Assembly: GCA_947591605.1 (NCBI GenBank)
Contig: CANQDF010000001.1
Span: 62,001-126,000 of the forward strand
DNA from: an uncultured Clostridia bacterium
GTDB taxonomy: Bacteria > Bacillota > Clostridia > Lachnospirales > CAG-274
Length of the DNA: 64,000 nt
Direction of reading: 5' to 3'
The translations under genes and the position numbers were made by a program. Positions 42,728 to 50,983 of the stretch are shown piece after piece (position 1 is the first letter of the stretch; every line of letters starts with the position of its first letter). Below the pieces are notes generated by a model. It saw nothing but the letters and a program-made list of their open reading frames with translations, made no database searches and had not been told where the DNA came from.

Positions 42728-43438
42728 ATGACTGATAACAGGGAAAAGCTCGACCGTGCCGCAGCTCTTGCAGCGGAATGCAGCGAGCATCTCAGGGAGG
42801 TACGCTTTGAGGACGCCGTGAGATGCGCCGAGGAGGCTCTGCACCTTAAAACGGAGGTGCATGGGGAGATGTCGCCTGAGTGCATGGACGCATACGGTCT
42901 TGCAGGGCTTGCCTGCTCGATAAGCGCTTTTCGCACGGCAGGCAGCACGCAGCTTGGGGAGGAGAGGCTTACGACCTCGGATAAGCAGTTTGCAATGTCG
43001 CTTTACTACTACGACACGGCGCTTGAAATAGCAAAAAACACCTTTGGGGAGGAAAGCGCACAGGCGGCACGCATATACGGCAATATGGGCTCGGTGTACA
43101 GGCTGATGGACGACGACTGGCAGGAGGAGGAATACTATATCCATGCCATAGGCATATATTCCGGTCTGGCGGAACGGATAAAGGAGGAATGCGGCGAGTT
43201 CAGCAAGGAGCTTGCCGAGATATACGAAAATCTTTCCACCATATATAAAAATATGGACTGTACAAACGAAATGATGCTCTATATTGAAAGGGCTGAAAAA
43301 ATTTACGATAAGCTGGACGGGGAGCACGGTGAAGAGTGCGGCTGCGGACACGAACACAAGCACGAACATGAGCACGAGCATGGCGAAAGCTGCGGCTGCG
43401 GACATGAGCATGAACATGAGCATGAACATGAGCATTGA
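42728..43438 (+). CDS. Tetratricopeptide protein with His/Glu/Cys-rich tail
   Basis: 236 residues. The body (about 1-195) is alpha-helical with TPR-like repeats (FEDAVRCAEEALHLKTEVHG; SLYYYDTALEIAKNTFGEES; AEIYENLSTIYKNMD). The last 36 residues are a low-complexity metal-binding tail of alternating HE with two CGCGHEHE units, ending HEHEHEH. Such tails bind nickel, zinc or copper in chaperone-type proteins. The ATG at 42728 follows AGGAGG. Its final codons (GAGCATTGAT) recur at the ends of the tandem repeat units that follow, so the gene end took part in the amplification. Confidence 0.8.
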   Translation: MTDNREKLDRAAALAAECSEHLREVRFEDAVRCAEEALHLKTEVHGEMSPECMDAYGLAGLACSISAFRTAGSTQLGEERLTTSDKQFAMSLYYYDTALEIAKNTFGEESAQAARIYGNMGSVYRLMDDDWQEEEYYIHAIGIYSGLAERIKEECGEFSKELAEIYENLSTIYKNMDCTNEMMLYIERAEKIYDKLDGEHGEECGCGHEHKHEHEHEHGESCGCGHEHEHEHEHEH

Positions 43439-43441
43439 TCC

Positions 43442-43790
43442 CGCAGCACACGATGATTTTTCTTGCGCTTAAAGAGGCGCTGCGAAAAAAGCACCGTATG
43501 CTGCTTAGGCGGCGGCAGTGTAAGGTTTAAGGGGTGCTGCGGATATGAGCATTGATATTGATTGCGCAGCACACGGTAATTTTTCTTGCGCTTAAAGAGG
43601 CGCTGCGAAAAAAGCACCGTATGCTGCTTGGGCGGCGGCAGTTCAAGGTTTGAGGGGTGCTGCGGATACGGGTATTGATATTGATTGCGCAGCACACTGT
43701 GATTTTTCTTGCGCTTAAGAGGCGCTGCGAAAAAAGCACCGTATGCCGCTTAGGCGGCGGCAGTGTAAGGTTTAAGAAGTGTTGTGTAAA
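43442..43790. repeat. Three tandem 123-bp repeats with terminal inverted repeats
   Basis: Units begin with CGCAGCACAC at 43442, 43565 and 43688 (period 123, third copy shorter at its end). Each unit is bounded by CGCAGCAC and its inverse GTGCTGCG, holds TTCTTGCGCTTAAAGAGGCG and GAAAAAAGCACCGTATGC, and ends with GAGCATTGATATTGATTG or a variant. The first unit abuts the end of the TPR gene. No coding role is seen; open frames on the - strand result from the period being a multiple of three. Confidence 0.9.
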
Positions 43791-43844
43791 ATTGCAAACA
43801 GGTTTGGAGCGTTATGTACAAATATTGAAAAAGGAGAGGTATCT

Positions 43845-44966
43845 GTGGAAAAAATAAGGATCGCTCTTATAGGCGTAGGCGTAATGGGCAGAAAGTATGC
43901 CCGTATGTTAAGTGACGGAGATGTAAAAAATGCGGAGCTTGCCGCCGTTGTATGCAGGAGCGGTGAGGCTGCGGCATGGGCTGAGGGGTTAAAGGGCAGT
44001 CCCGTTATATACGGGAGTGCGGACGAGCTTTTTGCACATCCGGACGGATATGACAGCGTGCTTATAGCAACGCCGCATAAAACGCATCCCATGCTGGCGT
44101 GCAGGGCTTTTGAGCTTGGCAAGCATGTAATGTGCGACAAGCCTGCGGGCATAACGGCAGCCGATGCGCAGGCTATGAGCCTTGCAGCCGAAAAGGCGGG
44201 CAGGGTATACGGCGTTATGTTCCATCAGAGGCTGTATCCCAAGCATTTAAGGCTCAAGCAGCTTTTGGAAAGCGGTGAGCTGGGCAGCCTTAAGCGTATA
44301 ATGCTTGTAAACACAAGGTATCTGAGGACGGAGCACTATCACAGATCGGGCAGCTGGCGCAGCAGCTGGTGCGGCGAGGGCGGCGGCGCCCTTATAAATC
44401 AGGGTCAGCACATACTGGATATGTGGCAGTGGCTTTTCGGTATGCCGGAGAGGATATATGCGGATATACCCTTCGGCAAATACAACGGTTTTAAGGTGGA
44501 TGACGAGGCCACGATACATATGCGTTACCCCGGTAAGCTGACGGCGGTATTTATGCTTTCCACCGGTGAGGGGCTGCACAAGGAACGGCTTGAGATAACG
44601 GGCAGCAAGGGCTCCGCCGTACTGGAGGACGATACTCTGCATATATGGCGCTTTGGCAGGGACTGCGATGAGTACATAAAAAATGCCGGTGTAAATTCAA
44701 GGGAAGAGCTTACCGTGACCGAGGAGATAATAAACTTTGAAAAGACCGAGGAGCCGTATATCGACATGCTGGAAAACTTTGCCTCGGCAGTGACGGACGG
44801 CGTGCCTCTTGTTGCGGAGGGTGCAAGTGCGGCAAATGCGCTTATGCTTACAAATGCCGCATATTATTCTGCGGTCAGGGGCGAGAGCGTGGAGCTGCCG
44901 CTTGACGGGGAGGCATATGCAAGACTGCTTGATGAGCTTTGCAATAGTGAAAAAACGTTTTCGTAA
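43845..44966 (+). CDS. Gfo/Idh/MocA family oxidoreductase
   Basis: NAD(P)-dependent sugar or cyclitol dehydrogenase family, 373 residues; the substrate is not known. N-terminal Rossmann motif IALIGVGVMGRKYARML, ATPHKTHP, the EKP-type motif present as CDKPAGIT (Asp-Lys-Pro), and the C-terminal domain with GGGALINQGQHILDMWQWLFG, in which HILD carries the usual catalytic His. The GTG at 43845 is preferred because AAGGAGAGG is correctly placed; the in-frame TTG at 43779 lies within the tandem repeats. Confidence 0.88.
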   Translation: MEKIRIALIGVGVMGRKYARMLSDGDVKNAELAAVVCRSGEAAAWAEGLKGSPVIYGSADELFAHPDGYDSVLIATPHKTHPMLACRAFELGKHVMCDKPAGITAADAQAMSLAAEKAGRVYGVMFHQRLYPKHLRLKQLLESGELGSLKRIMLVNTRYLRTEHYHRSGSWRSSWCGEGGGALINQGQHILDMWQWLFGMPERIYADIPFGKYNGFKVDDEATIHMRYPGKLTAVFMLSTGEGLHKERLEITGSKGSAVLEDDTLHIWRFGRDCDEYIKNAGVNSREELTVTEEIINFEKTEEPYIDMLENFASAVTDGVPLVAEGASAANALMLTNAAYYSAVRGESVELPLDGEAYARLLDELCNSEKTFS

Positions 44967-44980
44967 AAGATAAATAAAAA

Positions 44981-45015
44981 GGCTGCCGCAAAATGGAAAA
45001 TCATTTTACGGCAGC
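44981..45015 (+). terminator. Inner terminator hairpin behind Gfo/Idh/MocA gene
   Basis: GCTGCCGCAAAATG pairs with CATTTTACGGCAGC (one mismatch). It is not followed by a T-run; the element starts there. An almost identical hairpin lies at 45258. Confidence 0.75.
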
Positions 45016-45020
45016 TTAGG

Positions 45021-45258
45021 CGTGTCGACTTTTCGACACGCTTGCAGGAAATGCTTGCATTTCCTGCATTTTTTTCACAGAGTACAAAGAGATTCGCGCC
45101 TCGCTATCGCTCGACACTCCCTCTTTTCCTCGGACGGGCAAAGCTCGTCCTGCGGATTTTAGCCTGCGGCGCTTAAATTACCTTTAAGTGCTTTTGCAAG
45201 TTTAAACTCTTTAAAAATCATTTTTTGAATCTAATTTTAAGTTTTTTGACAATCTGAG
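45021..45258 (+). repeat. Dispersed structured element, copy E (full)
   Basis: Full copy in the orientation taken as sense. CGTGTCGA-ctt-TCGACACG hairpin, GCAGGAAATG-cttg-CATTTCCTGC hairpin (45043-45066), CGCTATCGCTCGACAC block, GGACGGGC-aaa-GCTCGTCC hairpin (stable with a G-T pair only on this strand), AGCCTGCGGCGCTTAAATTA and the TTTTTTGACAATCTGA end. It is sandwiched between two copies of the hairpin terminator of the preceding gene. Confidence 0.9.
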
Positions 45259-45298
45259 GCTGCCGCAAAATGAAAAATCATTTTACGGCAGTTTTTTT
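45258..45298 (+). terminator. Outer terminator with T-run
   Basis: GGCTGCCGCAAAATG-aaaaat-CATTTTACGGCAG followed by seven T: the functional terminator of the + strand unit, and a near copy of 44981-45015. Confidence 0.85.
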
Positions 45299-45305
45299 GC
45301 GGGTT

Positions 45306-45518
45306 TTATTTTTCAATGCCCTCAAGATATTCGTTTATATCCTTGACTATAGAGTTGCAGTCGAGGCCGTGTACCATACATGCCTCCTCAAGTGTTTCAC
45401 CCTGTGACGAGGGGCAGCCTACGCAGTGCATACCCTCCTGCATGAGTATTACCATTATACCCTTGTCAATTGAGATGAGGTCTGCAATTATCATATCCTT
45501 TGTAACCTTATTTGCCAT
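45306..45518 (-). CDS. DUF1858-type small redox-disulfide protein
   Basis: 70 residues. The N-terminal TKDMIIADLISIDKGIMVILMQEGMHCVGCPSS matches the small DUF1858 / hybrid-cluster-associated disulfide domain family with a CxxC (CVGC) that may bind metal or do thiol chemistry. A third Cys (EEACMVHGLDC region) is near. The ATG at 45518 follows AAGGAGGAAAC. It is 23 bases downstream of the signal peptidase gene and probably in its operon. Confidence 0.8.
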   Translation of the reverse strand: MANKVTKDMIIADLISIDKGIMVILMQEGMHCVGCPSSQGETLEEACMVHGLDCNSIVKDINEYLEGIEK

Positions 45519-45541
45519 TTTTGTTTCCTCCTTGTGCAATA

Positions 45542-46195
45542 TTATTTGTCTGTAAGTATCTCAAACCTGGGGCTGTATTTGAGTACAGCCTTGCCGAGTA
45601 TTTTGTTTTCCGCAACATAGGTATTTTGCCACATTCTGGAATCGCTGGAGTTATTGCGGTTATCGCCCATCATAAAGTAATAGCCCTCCGGCACATAGTA
45701 AACTGCATCGGGAGTATACATAGGTTCCTTTATGAAGCTGTCGTCCAGAGGCTCGGTGCTGTCGTTTATATATATGCGGTTATTTCTTATTTCGACCCTG
45801 TCCCCCGGCAAACCTATTATCCTTTTGATAAAGAGCTTACTCTCGTCATCGGGAAACTTGAATACCACAATATCAAACCTTTCGGGCTTGCTGAACAGAT
45901 AACTGAGCCTGTTTGCAAAAAGCCTGTCGCCTGTCATAACGGTGTTCTCCATAGAGCCCGACGGAACCTGTGCATTTACCACAAGAAAGGTGGTTATAAA
46001 CCATGCCATTACCATAGCCGCAAGTATGGTTTTTACCCAGCTTACGGTTTCTTCTATAATAGCCTGCTTTTTGCTTTTTGGCTCTTCCTGCTCGGCTTGC
46101 TCATTCTGTGATGGCTGCTCCTCCTGCTCGTTATGCGTTGGCTGCTCGTCCTCTGCTGCGGAAACGGACTCGGTGTCCTTGATTTCTTCATCCAT
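45542..46195 (-). CDS. lepB: Signal peptidase I
   Basis: Cleaves signal peptides of exported proteins at the outer membrane face. 217 residues: an unusual acidic Glu/Gln-rich N-terminus (1-40), one membrane helix (about 53-75), then the S26 catalytic domain with the Ser in QVPSGSMENTVMTGDR (near residue 79), the Lys in KLFIKRIIGLPGD (near 121) and the C-terminal YFMMGDNRNNSSDSR. Start ATG follows AAGGAGAG. Works with the secreted enzymes in this window in a general way. Confidence 0.93.
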   Translation of the reverse strand: MDEEIKDTESVSAAEDEQPTHNEQEEQPSQNEQAEQEEPKSKKQAIIEETVSWVKTILAAMVMAWFITTFLVVNAQVPSGSMENTVMTGDRLFANRLSYLFSKPERFDIVVFKFPDDESKLFIKRIIGLPGDRVEIRNNRIYINDSTEPLDDSFIKEPMYTPDAVYYVPEGYYFMMGDNRNNSSDSRMWQNTYVAENKILGKAVLKYSPRFEILTDK

Positions 46196-46232
46196 TACAA
46201 TTATCTCTCCTTACAAACGGTTTTAAACCGTT

Positions 46233-46283
46233 AAAAATCAGCATATATCAAAGACGACGCTCCGGAAATATATGCTGATTTTT
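46233..46283. terminator. Bidirectional hairpin between small acidic protein genes and lepB
   Basis: AAAAATCAGCATATAT and ATATATGCTGATTTTT are a perfect 16-bp inverted repeat with a 19-base loop. It ends the gene group 46342-47623 on the - strand. Next to it, AACGGTTTTAAACCGTT (46216-46232) is a 17-base palindrome upstream of lepB. Confidence 0.7.
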
Positions 46284-46341
46284 ATTTTACTGCATTTTTA
46301 TATAATTGTCAATTATTCGTTGTGCAGCTTAGGCAAATATA

Positions 46342-46773
46342 TTATTCACCGTCGTCTGCGGGCGTATCTTCCGTTTTTTCTTCCTCTTCTTCGGCTTTGT
46401 CTTCCGCCTCGTCCTCGTCATACTCAAAGGCATATTCAAGGTCGGTATCGGGTGCAAGATCCTCGGCCTCTATTATTTCGCCCTCGTCCTCGCTGCCCTC
46501 TTTGGCTTTGTTTATCCTTGCCTTTATTTTTTCGCCTATCTCGCTGGCAACCTCGCCGCCTTTTACCTTAAGGTCTGCGGCAGCCTTTTTTACCTTTGGC
46601 TCCGCCTCCTTGGCAATATCCGATACCTTGTTTTTTATCTGTTTTGCTGCCTTGGAAAGCTTTTCCTCGGCGTCAACGGATTTTGAAAGAGCCTTTAACA
46701 GGCTTACGCCTTCATCTGCAGTAATTTTGCCTTCACTTATCATAGTGAGTACTGCCATACGTTCTTCCTTCAT
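46342..46773 (-). CDS. SHOCT-like N-terminus, coiled-coil acidic protein
   Basis: 143 residues. The start MKEERMAVLTMISEGKITADEGVSLLKAL resembles the SHOCT-like/DUF4097-associated helix pair that binds other proteins; a Lys/Ala-rich helical middle (about 30-95, KKAAADLKVKGGEVASEIGEK) and a strongly acidic tail (about 100-143) follow. The ATG at 46773 is eight bases after AAGGAG; the GTG at 46782 overlaps that site. The function is not known. Confidence 0.7.
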   Translation of the reverse strand: MKEERMAVLTMISEGKITADEGVSLLKALSKSVDAEEKLSKAAKQIKNKVSDIAKEAEPKVKKAAADLKVKGGEVASEIGEKIKARINKAKEGSEDEGEIIEAEDLAPDTDLEYAFEYDEDEAEDKAEEEEEKTEDTPADDGE

Positions 46774-46861
46774 TGTGTCCACTCCTTTATCTCTTGTTTT
46801 TATTATATACGCAAATTAAAATTTATTGTCTGTATGCAGAACAGCTTTAATAAAAGAAATT

Positions 46862-47158
46862 TTATTTTTCGTCGTCCTCCGATGGTTCCTCCTCGTAATC
46901 TATTGCGTGATAGTCCTCGGTTATTTCGTCGTCGTCATCGTCTGCATAGTCCTCGTAGTCAAACTCGTCAAAATCGTCGTCAAAGTCTGCATAATCATCC
47001 CAGCCCTTTTTGTTTTTGAGCTTAAGCACTATGATCACCGTTATGATCACGATAACAGCGACACAGGCAAGTACCGTGACAACTGTCCTTATTGTGCTTT
47101 TTCTGTCAAAACGATTGATAAAGCTCCTGATCTCGTCAAGATAAAGTTCATTTTTCAT
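46862..47158 (-). CDS. Small single-helix membrane protein with acidic tail
   Basis: 98 residues: short basic N-terminus, one long helix (about 24-46, TVVTVLACVAVIVIITVIIV) and a cytoplasmic or external tail of about 50 residues that is mostly Asp, Glu and Tyr (DDYADFDDDFDEFDYEDY). No family recognised. AGGAGG precedes the ATG. Lies between the Nudix gene (21 bases upstream) and the SHOCT-like gene on the same strand. Confidence 0.7.
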   Translation of the reverse strand: MKNELYLDEIRSFINRFDRKSTIRTVVTVLACVAVIVIITVIIVLKLKNKKGWDDYADFDDDFDEFDYEDYADDDDDEITEDYHAIDYEEEPSEDDEK

Positions 47159-47179
47159 AGATAAAACCTCCTGAAATTA

Positions 47180-47623
47180 TTATTCGGCATATTTGGCGTC
47201 CCTGTTTTTGTAGTCATTGTATTCTGCGTAGGCACGGCGCATTATCTGTTTTTCATCGTGAAATTTAAGCAGATAAAATGCCTCATGTTGTTTATAAAAG
47301 CCTGCATCGGTAAAAAACTCCTCAGCCTGCGGCCTGCACTCGAAGGAATCGGTTATCATAAGGTACCAGTGTACGGTTTTGCTTATGATGTCGCAGCTCC
47401 CTCTGAAGGTGTACTGTGTTTTACCGATATATTTTATTATCTCGGCATCAACGTTTGTTTCCTCCTTTACTTCACGCAGAGCAGTCTGCTTGAAGGTTTC
47501 TCCGCGTTCAACGGTACCTTTGGGCATGACCCAGCCCATGTAGCGCCCGTTCTGGTTTTTATAAAGCAACAAAACCTTGTCATTGTGAATCACGACCCCG
47601 CCACAGCTTACAGCTTCAATCAT
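47180..47623 (-). CDS. Nudix hydrolase
   Basis: 147 residues. Hydrolyses a nucleoside diphosphate linked to another moiety; the substrate is not known. The Nudix box reads GTVERGETFKQTALREVKEE (about residues 36-55), keeping the G-x5-E-x7-REUxEE pattern. AAEFFTDAGFY and the substrate loop behind are not diagnostic. GGAGG precedes the ATG. Confidence 0.9.
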   Translation of the reverse strand: MIEAVSCGGVVIHNDKVLLLYKNQNGRYMGWVMPKGTVERGETFKQTALREVKEETNVDAEIIKYIGKTQYTFRGSCDIISKTVHWYLMITDSFECRPQAEEFFTDAGFYKQHEAFYLLKFHDEKQIMRRAYAEYNDYKNRDAKYAE

Positions 47624-47831
47624 GGCAATACCTCCGATTCCGTTTTAAAAGTGACAAGATACTGTCAAAACATTATTGAATATATTATACACCGTATTTA
47701 TTAATATTTCAACCAAAAAAGTAAAATTTGCCATAAAACAGTGCCAAAAAATTAAATTTAAAGGGCAAAATAAATAATTTTGCATTTAAAAATGCCTTAA
47801 AATACGTTAAAACCGCATATGACAAGGCAGG

Positions 47832-48485
47832 TCAAGGCATTATATAGGAGCTTATAAGCCTGTCTGCCCTTACAAAAAGCCAAAGTATAAAGGCGGCAAA
47901 GGGTATAAGGTAAAACGGCATACGGCTAAACAGTATAAAATCGTATACGGAATGTAGCATATAGGGCAGCAGGAGCGCAAGGACAATATGGTATTTTTTG
48001 CCCTCAAGCACCGCTGCGGAAAAGCAGTAGCCCATAAAAATGCCGAACACACCGTGACCCGGCACCGAAAACACGGCACGCATTATTGCCGTTGTATAGC
48101 CGCCAAGACTTGGGTTGAACACATAAAACACATTTTCCACAAGGGCAAAACCGAGGGAAACAAAAACCGCATATACAATGCCGTCGTAGGCTTCGTTAAG
48201 GTTTGAGTTGCAGCGCAAAAGCAAATATAAGACCGTAAACTTGAAGCCCTCCTCAACGGGCGCAATGGCTGCAAAGCTCATAAAAAAGGCATAAATAAGC
48301 CCTGTTGTATCGCTTATAAGGCTTATTATATGCACCTCGCAGGGTATTATTGCACAGGTGGTGAGGCTGCCGTAAAAAAGCGACAGGGTAAGCAGATAAA
48401 CAGGCTCCTTTTCATACCTGTCAAGCCTGTAAATGTAAGCGCATATTGCAATAACGGGCAGTATTGCCATAAATAAAAGAAGCAT
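47832..48485 (-). CDS. PrsW-type intramembrane metalloprotease
   Basis: 217 residues, about seven or eight helices. The conserved family motifs are seen: PVEEGFKFTVLYLLL (EExxK), ALVENVFYV (FAxxEN type) and two His positions (VPGHGVFGIFMGY and LPYMLHSVYDF) suited to hold a metal. PrsW in Bacillus starts cleavage of the anti-sigma factor RsiW. No such partner is near here. The start follows GGAGAG with a longer spacer. Upstream on this strand is the helicase loader, 55 bases away. The 208 bases downstream (47624-47831) are A/T-rich and show nothing else. Confidence 0.82.
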   Translation of the reverse strand: MLLLFMAILPVIAICAYIYRLDRYEKEPVYLLTLSLFYGSLTTCAIIPCEVHIISLISDTTGLIYAFFMSFAAIAPVEEGFKFTVLYLLLRCNSNLNEAYDGIVYAVFVSLGFALVENVFYVFNPSLGGYTTAIMRAVFSVPGHGVFGIFMGYCFSAAVLEGKKYHIVLALLLPYMLHSVYDFILFSRMPFYLIPFAAFILWLFVRADRLISSYIMP

Positions 48486-48540
48486 ACCTTAAAAACTCTC
48501 CGTTTTTTTGTCAGTATGCCTCAAAAGGTTTATTTTATTC

Positions 48541-49503
48541 TTATGTTCTTCTTATATCGCTGCCGTAAAAATAGCATATTTTATAATTTCCCAAAATTCT
48601 GGAGCGGACTCTGTCGGAGTATATCGTACCTATCTCTGCCGTACTCATGTTTGACGAAATAACGGTCGATTTGCGGTTTATGAGCCTGCTGTTTATTATG
48701 TTGAATATTTCGGCAGCCGTTATAGAGGTGATGGATTCCGTACCGAGGTCGTCTATTATGAGCAGATCGCACGAAAAAAGCATATCGGCGGACTCGGCGG
48801 TATCCTGCGCCTCATCGGGTCTGAAACGCTTTTTTTCAAGCAGGGAGGTGAGAGAGTATGCCGTCATGTAAATAACGCTGCTGCCCTTGTCGAGCATATA
48901 CTTTGCTATACAGGAGCACATAAAGGTCTTGCCCAGCCCGGAGCTGCCGTAAAAATAGAGGTTGAAATATTTATCCTCGGAGTTTATGAGGGAATATACA
49001 TCCTCAAGTATTGCCTTTATATTTTTGCGGGGAGAAAGCTCCTCGCCGGGATAGGGCTCGTCGGAATAGCATTTAAGGTTGAATTTTGAAAAATTTTCAT
49101 ATTTAAGCATATGGCTGAGGTTTGAAGCGGCATAGTACTTTTCGATAAGCTTTTTTTCCATACAGGAGCATTTTTTGCTGCCTATATAGCCCGTATCCCT
49201 GCATTTGGGGCAGGTATATACAGGCTCCGGCAGGGCAATACCGTGCTTTTTGGCTGTAATTGCCTTTTTTTGGCTCAGCTGCCGTATACGTCTGTTTACC
49301 TCGTCTATTTCGGCTTTGGGGGCATGGCGCACGGCAAGCTTTATAAGCGAAAGACCAAGCTGCTTTATCTGCTCGTCCGTTTCTTTTATCTCGGGCAGAC
49401 GTTTATAAAGCTCCTGCTTGTTTTGCTCGTCAATAAGGGCGTTTTTGCTGCGCTCGTTTTCATATTCCTTTTGGATCTGTCTGTAAATTTCCTGTCTGTT
49501 CAT
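48541..49503 (-). CDS. Replicative helicase loader, DnaC/DnaI-type AAA+ ATPase
   Basis: 320 residues. The N-terminal 120 residues are a helical and zinc-type helicase-binding domain (YTCPKCRDTGYIGSKKCSC, four Cys), followed by the AAA+ core with Walker A YGSSGLGKTF (about residue 187), Walker B CDLLIIDDLG and a sensor region SSNMSTAEI. It loads DnaB helicase in replication initiation or restart. It overlaps the upstream dnaD gene by 44 bases, a typical Clostridia dnaD-dnaI arrangement. Confidence 0.9.
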   Translation of the reverse strand: MNRQEIYRQIQKEYENERSKNALIDEQNKQELYKRLPEIKETDEQIKQLGLSLIKLAVRHAPKAEIDEVNRRIRQLSQKKAITAKKHGIALPEPVYTCPKCRDTGYIGSKKCSCMEKKLIEKYYAASNLSHMLKYENFSKFNLKCYSDEPYPGEELSPRKNIKAILEDVYSLINSEDKYFNLYFYGSSGLGKTFMCSCIAKYMLDKGSSVIYMTAYSLTSLLEKKRFRPDEAQDTAESADMLFSCDLLIIDDLGTESITSITAAEIFNIINSRLINRKSTVISSNMSTAEIGTIYSDRVRSRILGNYKICYFYGSDIRRT

Positions 49504-50488
49504 TTATTTTCCTCTTGTTTTTTCGCCTTATTACTTCTCTGTCGTCTTCTGCGGAATATACGGGCTGGTCGTAGTTTACAAATTTTGTGGGCTTTATCTG
49601 CGGGCGCACAAAAGCAGGCGCTTCCACAGGCCTGCCCTCGGATCTTTCAAGCTGGTGCAGGGTGCGTACTCCGTCCCTGTGCCAGTTTTCAAGTATACCG
49701 TTTGTATAGCTGAAAAGCTCCTTAAGGCGCCTTACGGCGGTATCCGAGCCAAACCTGGCTTTGCTTATGCCGCATGCCTTTTGTATAAGCTCGGGCGGCA
49801 TATTCATATCATATATCCATTTGCCTATAAACTTAAGCTGATACTCCGCAGCACGTCCGTGGGATACGCCGAAAAACGAGAGCACCTCTTTATATGCTTC
49901 TATATGCTTTTCCACAGCATCGGAGGTGCGTATATCCCTGTCTGCCCATTCCTGTGCGGTAAGCTCTATATAGCTCATGGGTCTGCCCTTGCAGTGGCTA
50001 AAGAGCAAAAGTATTACCTCGCCCGGCAGCTTAAGCTGTATTGAAAATCTCACTACCGCATTGAGGTCGGCAGGGCTGAACAGCCTGCCGTAGGTGCGCT
50101 CCGCCGCCTCCACAAGCTGGCGTACATCGGGATTTTTTTTGAGTATCTCCTCCGTGTCGGCAGGGAATACCGATCCTTTGCCGCTCTTATGTACGGGCTC
50201 GGCAGTATCGTCCAAGGGCAGAAAGGTTATCTCGCAGTCGCTGCCGACGGTGCGCATATCAACAACACCCATCTCCGCCCAGTATTTCCAAGCCTTTATC
50301 ACATCGGATTCAAGCAGACCGAACCTCTGCGCTATATCCGCATTTTCAAGCGTTGTACCCGACAGGGCATATTTAAGCGCATATATGTATATTGCCGCAA
50401 AGGCGTAGGATCCCGCCTCGGGCATATATTTTTCTATAAAAACGTTGCTTACGGGCGTAACTCCCGTTTCAGCCTTAAAAACAGACAT
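49460..50488 (-). CDS. dnaD: DnaD domain replication initiation protein
   Basis: 342 residues. The N-terminal winged-helix part (about 1-85, LSGTTLENADIAQRFGLLESDVIKAWKYWAE) and the C-terminal DnaD-like/DnaB-like helical domains (about 130-280, YGRLFSPADLNAVVRF; EWADRDIRTSDAVEKHIEAYK; YNMNMPPELIQKACGIS-like region) fit Gram-positive primosome proteins. The final 40 residues are basic (DREVIRRKNKRKINEQ). AAGGAG precedes the ATG. It overlaps and is translationally linked to the helicase loader. Confidence 0.88.
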   Translation of the reverse strand: MSVFKAETGVTPVSNVFIEKYMPEAGSYAFAAIYIYALKYALSGTTLENADIAQRFGLLESDVIKAWKYWAEMGVVDMRTVGSDCEITFLPLDDTAEPVHKSGKGSVFPADTEEILKKNPDVRQLVEAAERTYGRLFSPADLNAVVRFSIQLKLPGEVILLLFSHCKGRPMSYIELTAQEWADRDIRTSDAVEKHIEAYKEVLSFFGVSHGRAAEYQLKFIGKWIYDMNMPPELIQKACGISKARFGSDTAVRRLKELFSYTNGILENWHRDGVRTLHQLERSEGRPVEAPAFVRPQIKPTKFVNYDQPVYSAEDDREVIRRKNKRKINEQTGNLQTDPKGI

Positions 50489-50621
50489 ATTGCGGACTCC
50501 TTGCGGGATTATTGCACCTTTTGAAGGTACAAAAAAATTATATCACACAATGACGAAAAATAAAAGGCAGACTTTCAAAAAAATACGGCAAAATTTACGG
50601 CCGCTTGATAAATTTACGATG

Positions 50622-50650
50622 TTGAATTTATATGTACACTGTGTTATAAT
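50622..50650 (+). promoter_or_regulatory. Strong promoter of rnpB
   Basis: TTGAAT (50622-50627), 17-base spacer, TATAAT (50645-50650) with an extended -10 TG one base before it. The RNA starts 7 bases later. Confidence 0.8.
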
Positions 50651-50656
50651 CTTAAT

Positions 50657-50983
50657 GCAAGTCAATCGGACAGTCGCACACGCAAGTGTGAGGAAAGTCC
50701 GTGCTCCGCAGAGCAGGATGCCGGATAACGTCCGGTGGAGGCGACTCTAAGGATAGTGCAACAGAAATAAACCGCCCGTTTTACGGGTAAGGGTGGAAAG
50801 GCAGTGTAAAAGACTACCGGTTTCCCGGCGACGGGAGATGCTCTGTAAACCCCATCCGGAGCAAGGCGGGAAGGCAATACGGGGCTGCTCGCTCCGCCTC
50901 AAAGCGCCGCTTGAGATTGTCGGTGACGATAATACCAGATAGATGACTGTCTAAACAGAACACGGCTTACGGATTGGCTTGCA
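50657..50983 (+). ncRNA. rnpB: RNase P RNA, bacterial type A
   Basis: Catalytic RNA maturing tRNA 5' ends. P1 is GCAAGTCAATC (50657-50667) with GATTGGCTTGC near 50972-50982. The universal blocks are there: GAGGAAAGTCCG (CR I, near 50690), ACAGAAATAAACCGCC, GGTAAGGGTGGAAAGG, the P-loop pairing region, and GAACACGGCTTAC at the 3' end (CR V). GCATTTTTTT after P1 serves as the terminator. Confidence 0.96.

Noticed and set aside
43303-43695. A 130-residue repeat protein on the - strand
   Set aside because: The frame is open only because the DNA period is 123 (a multiple of three) and because of the His-codon repeat; no ribosome site or family similarity.
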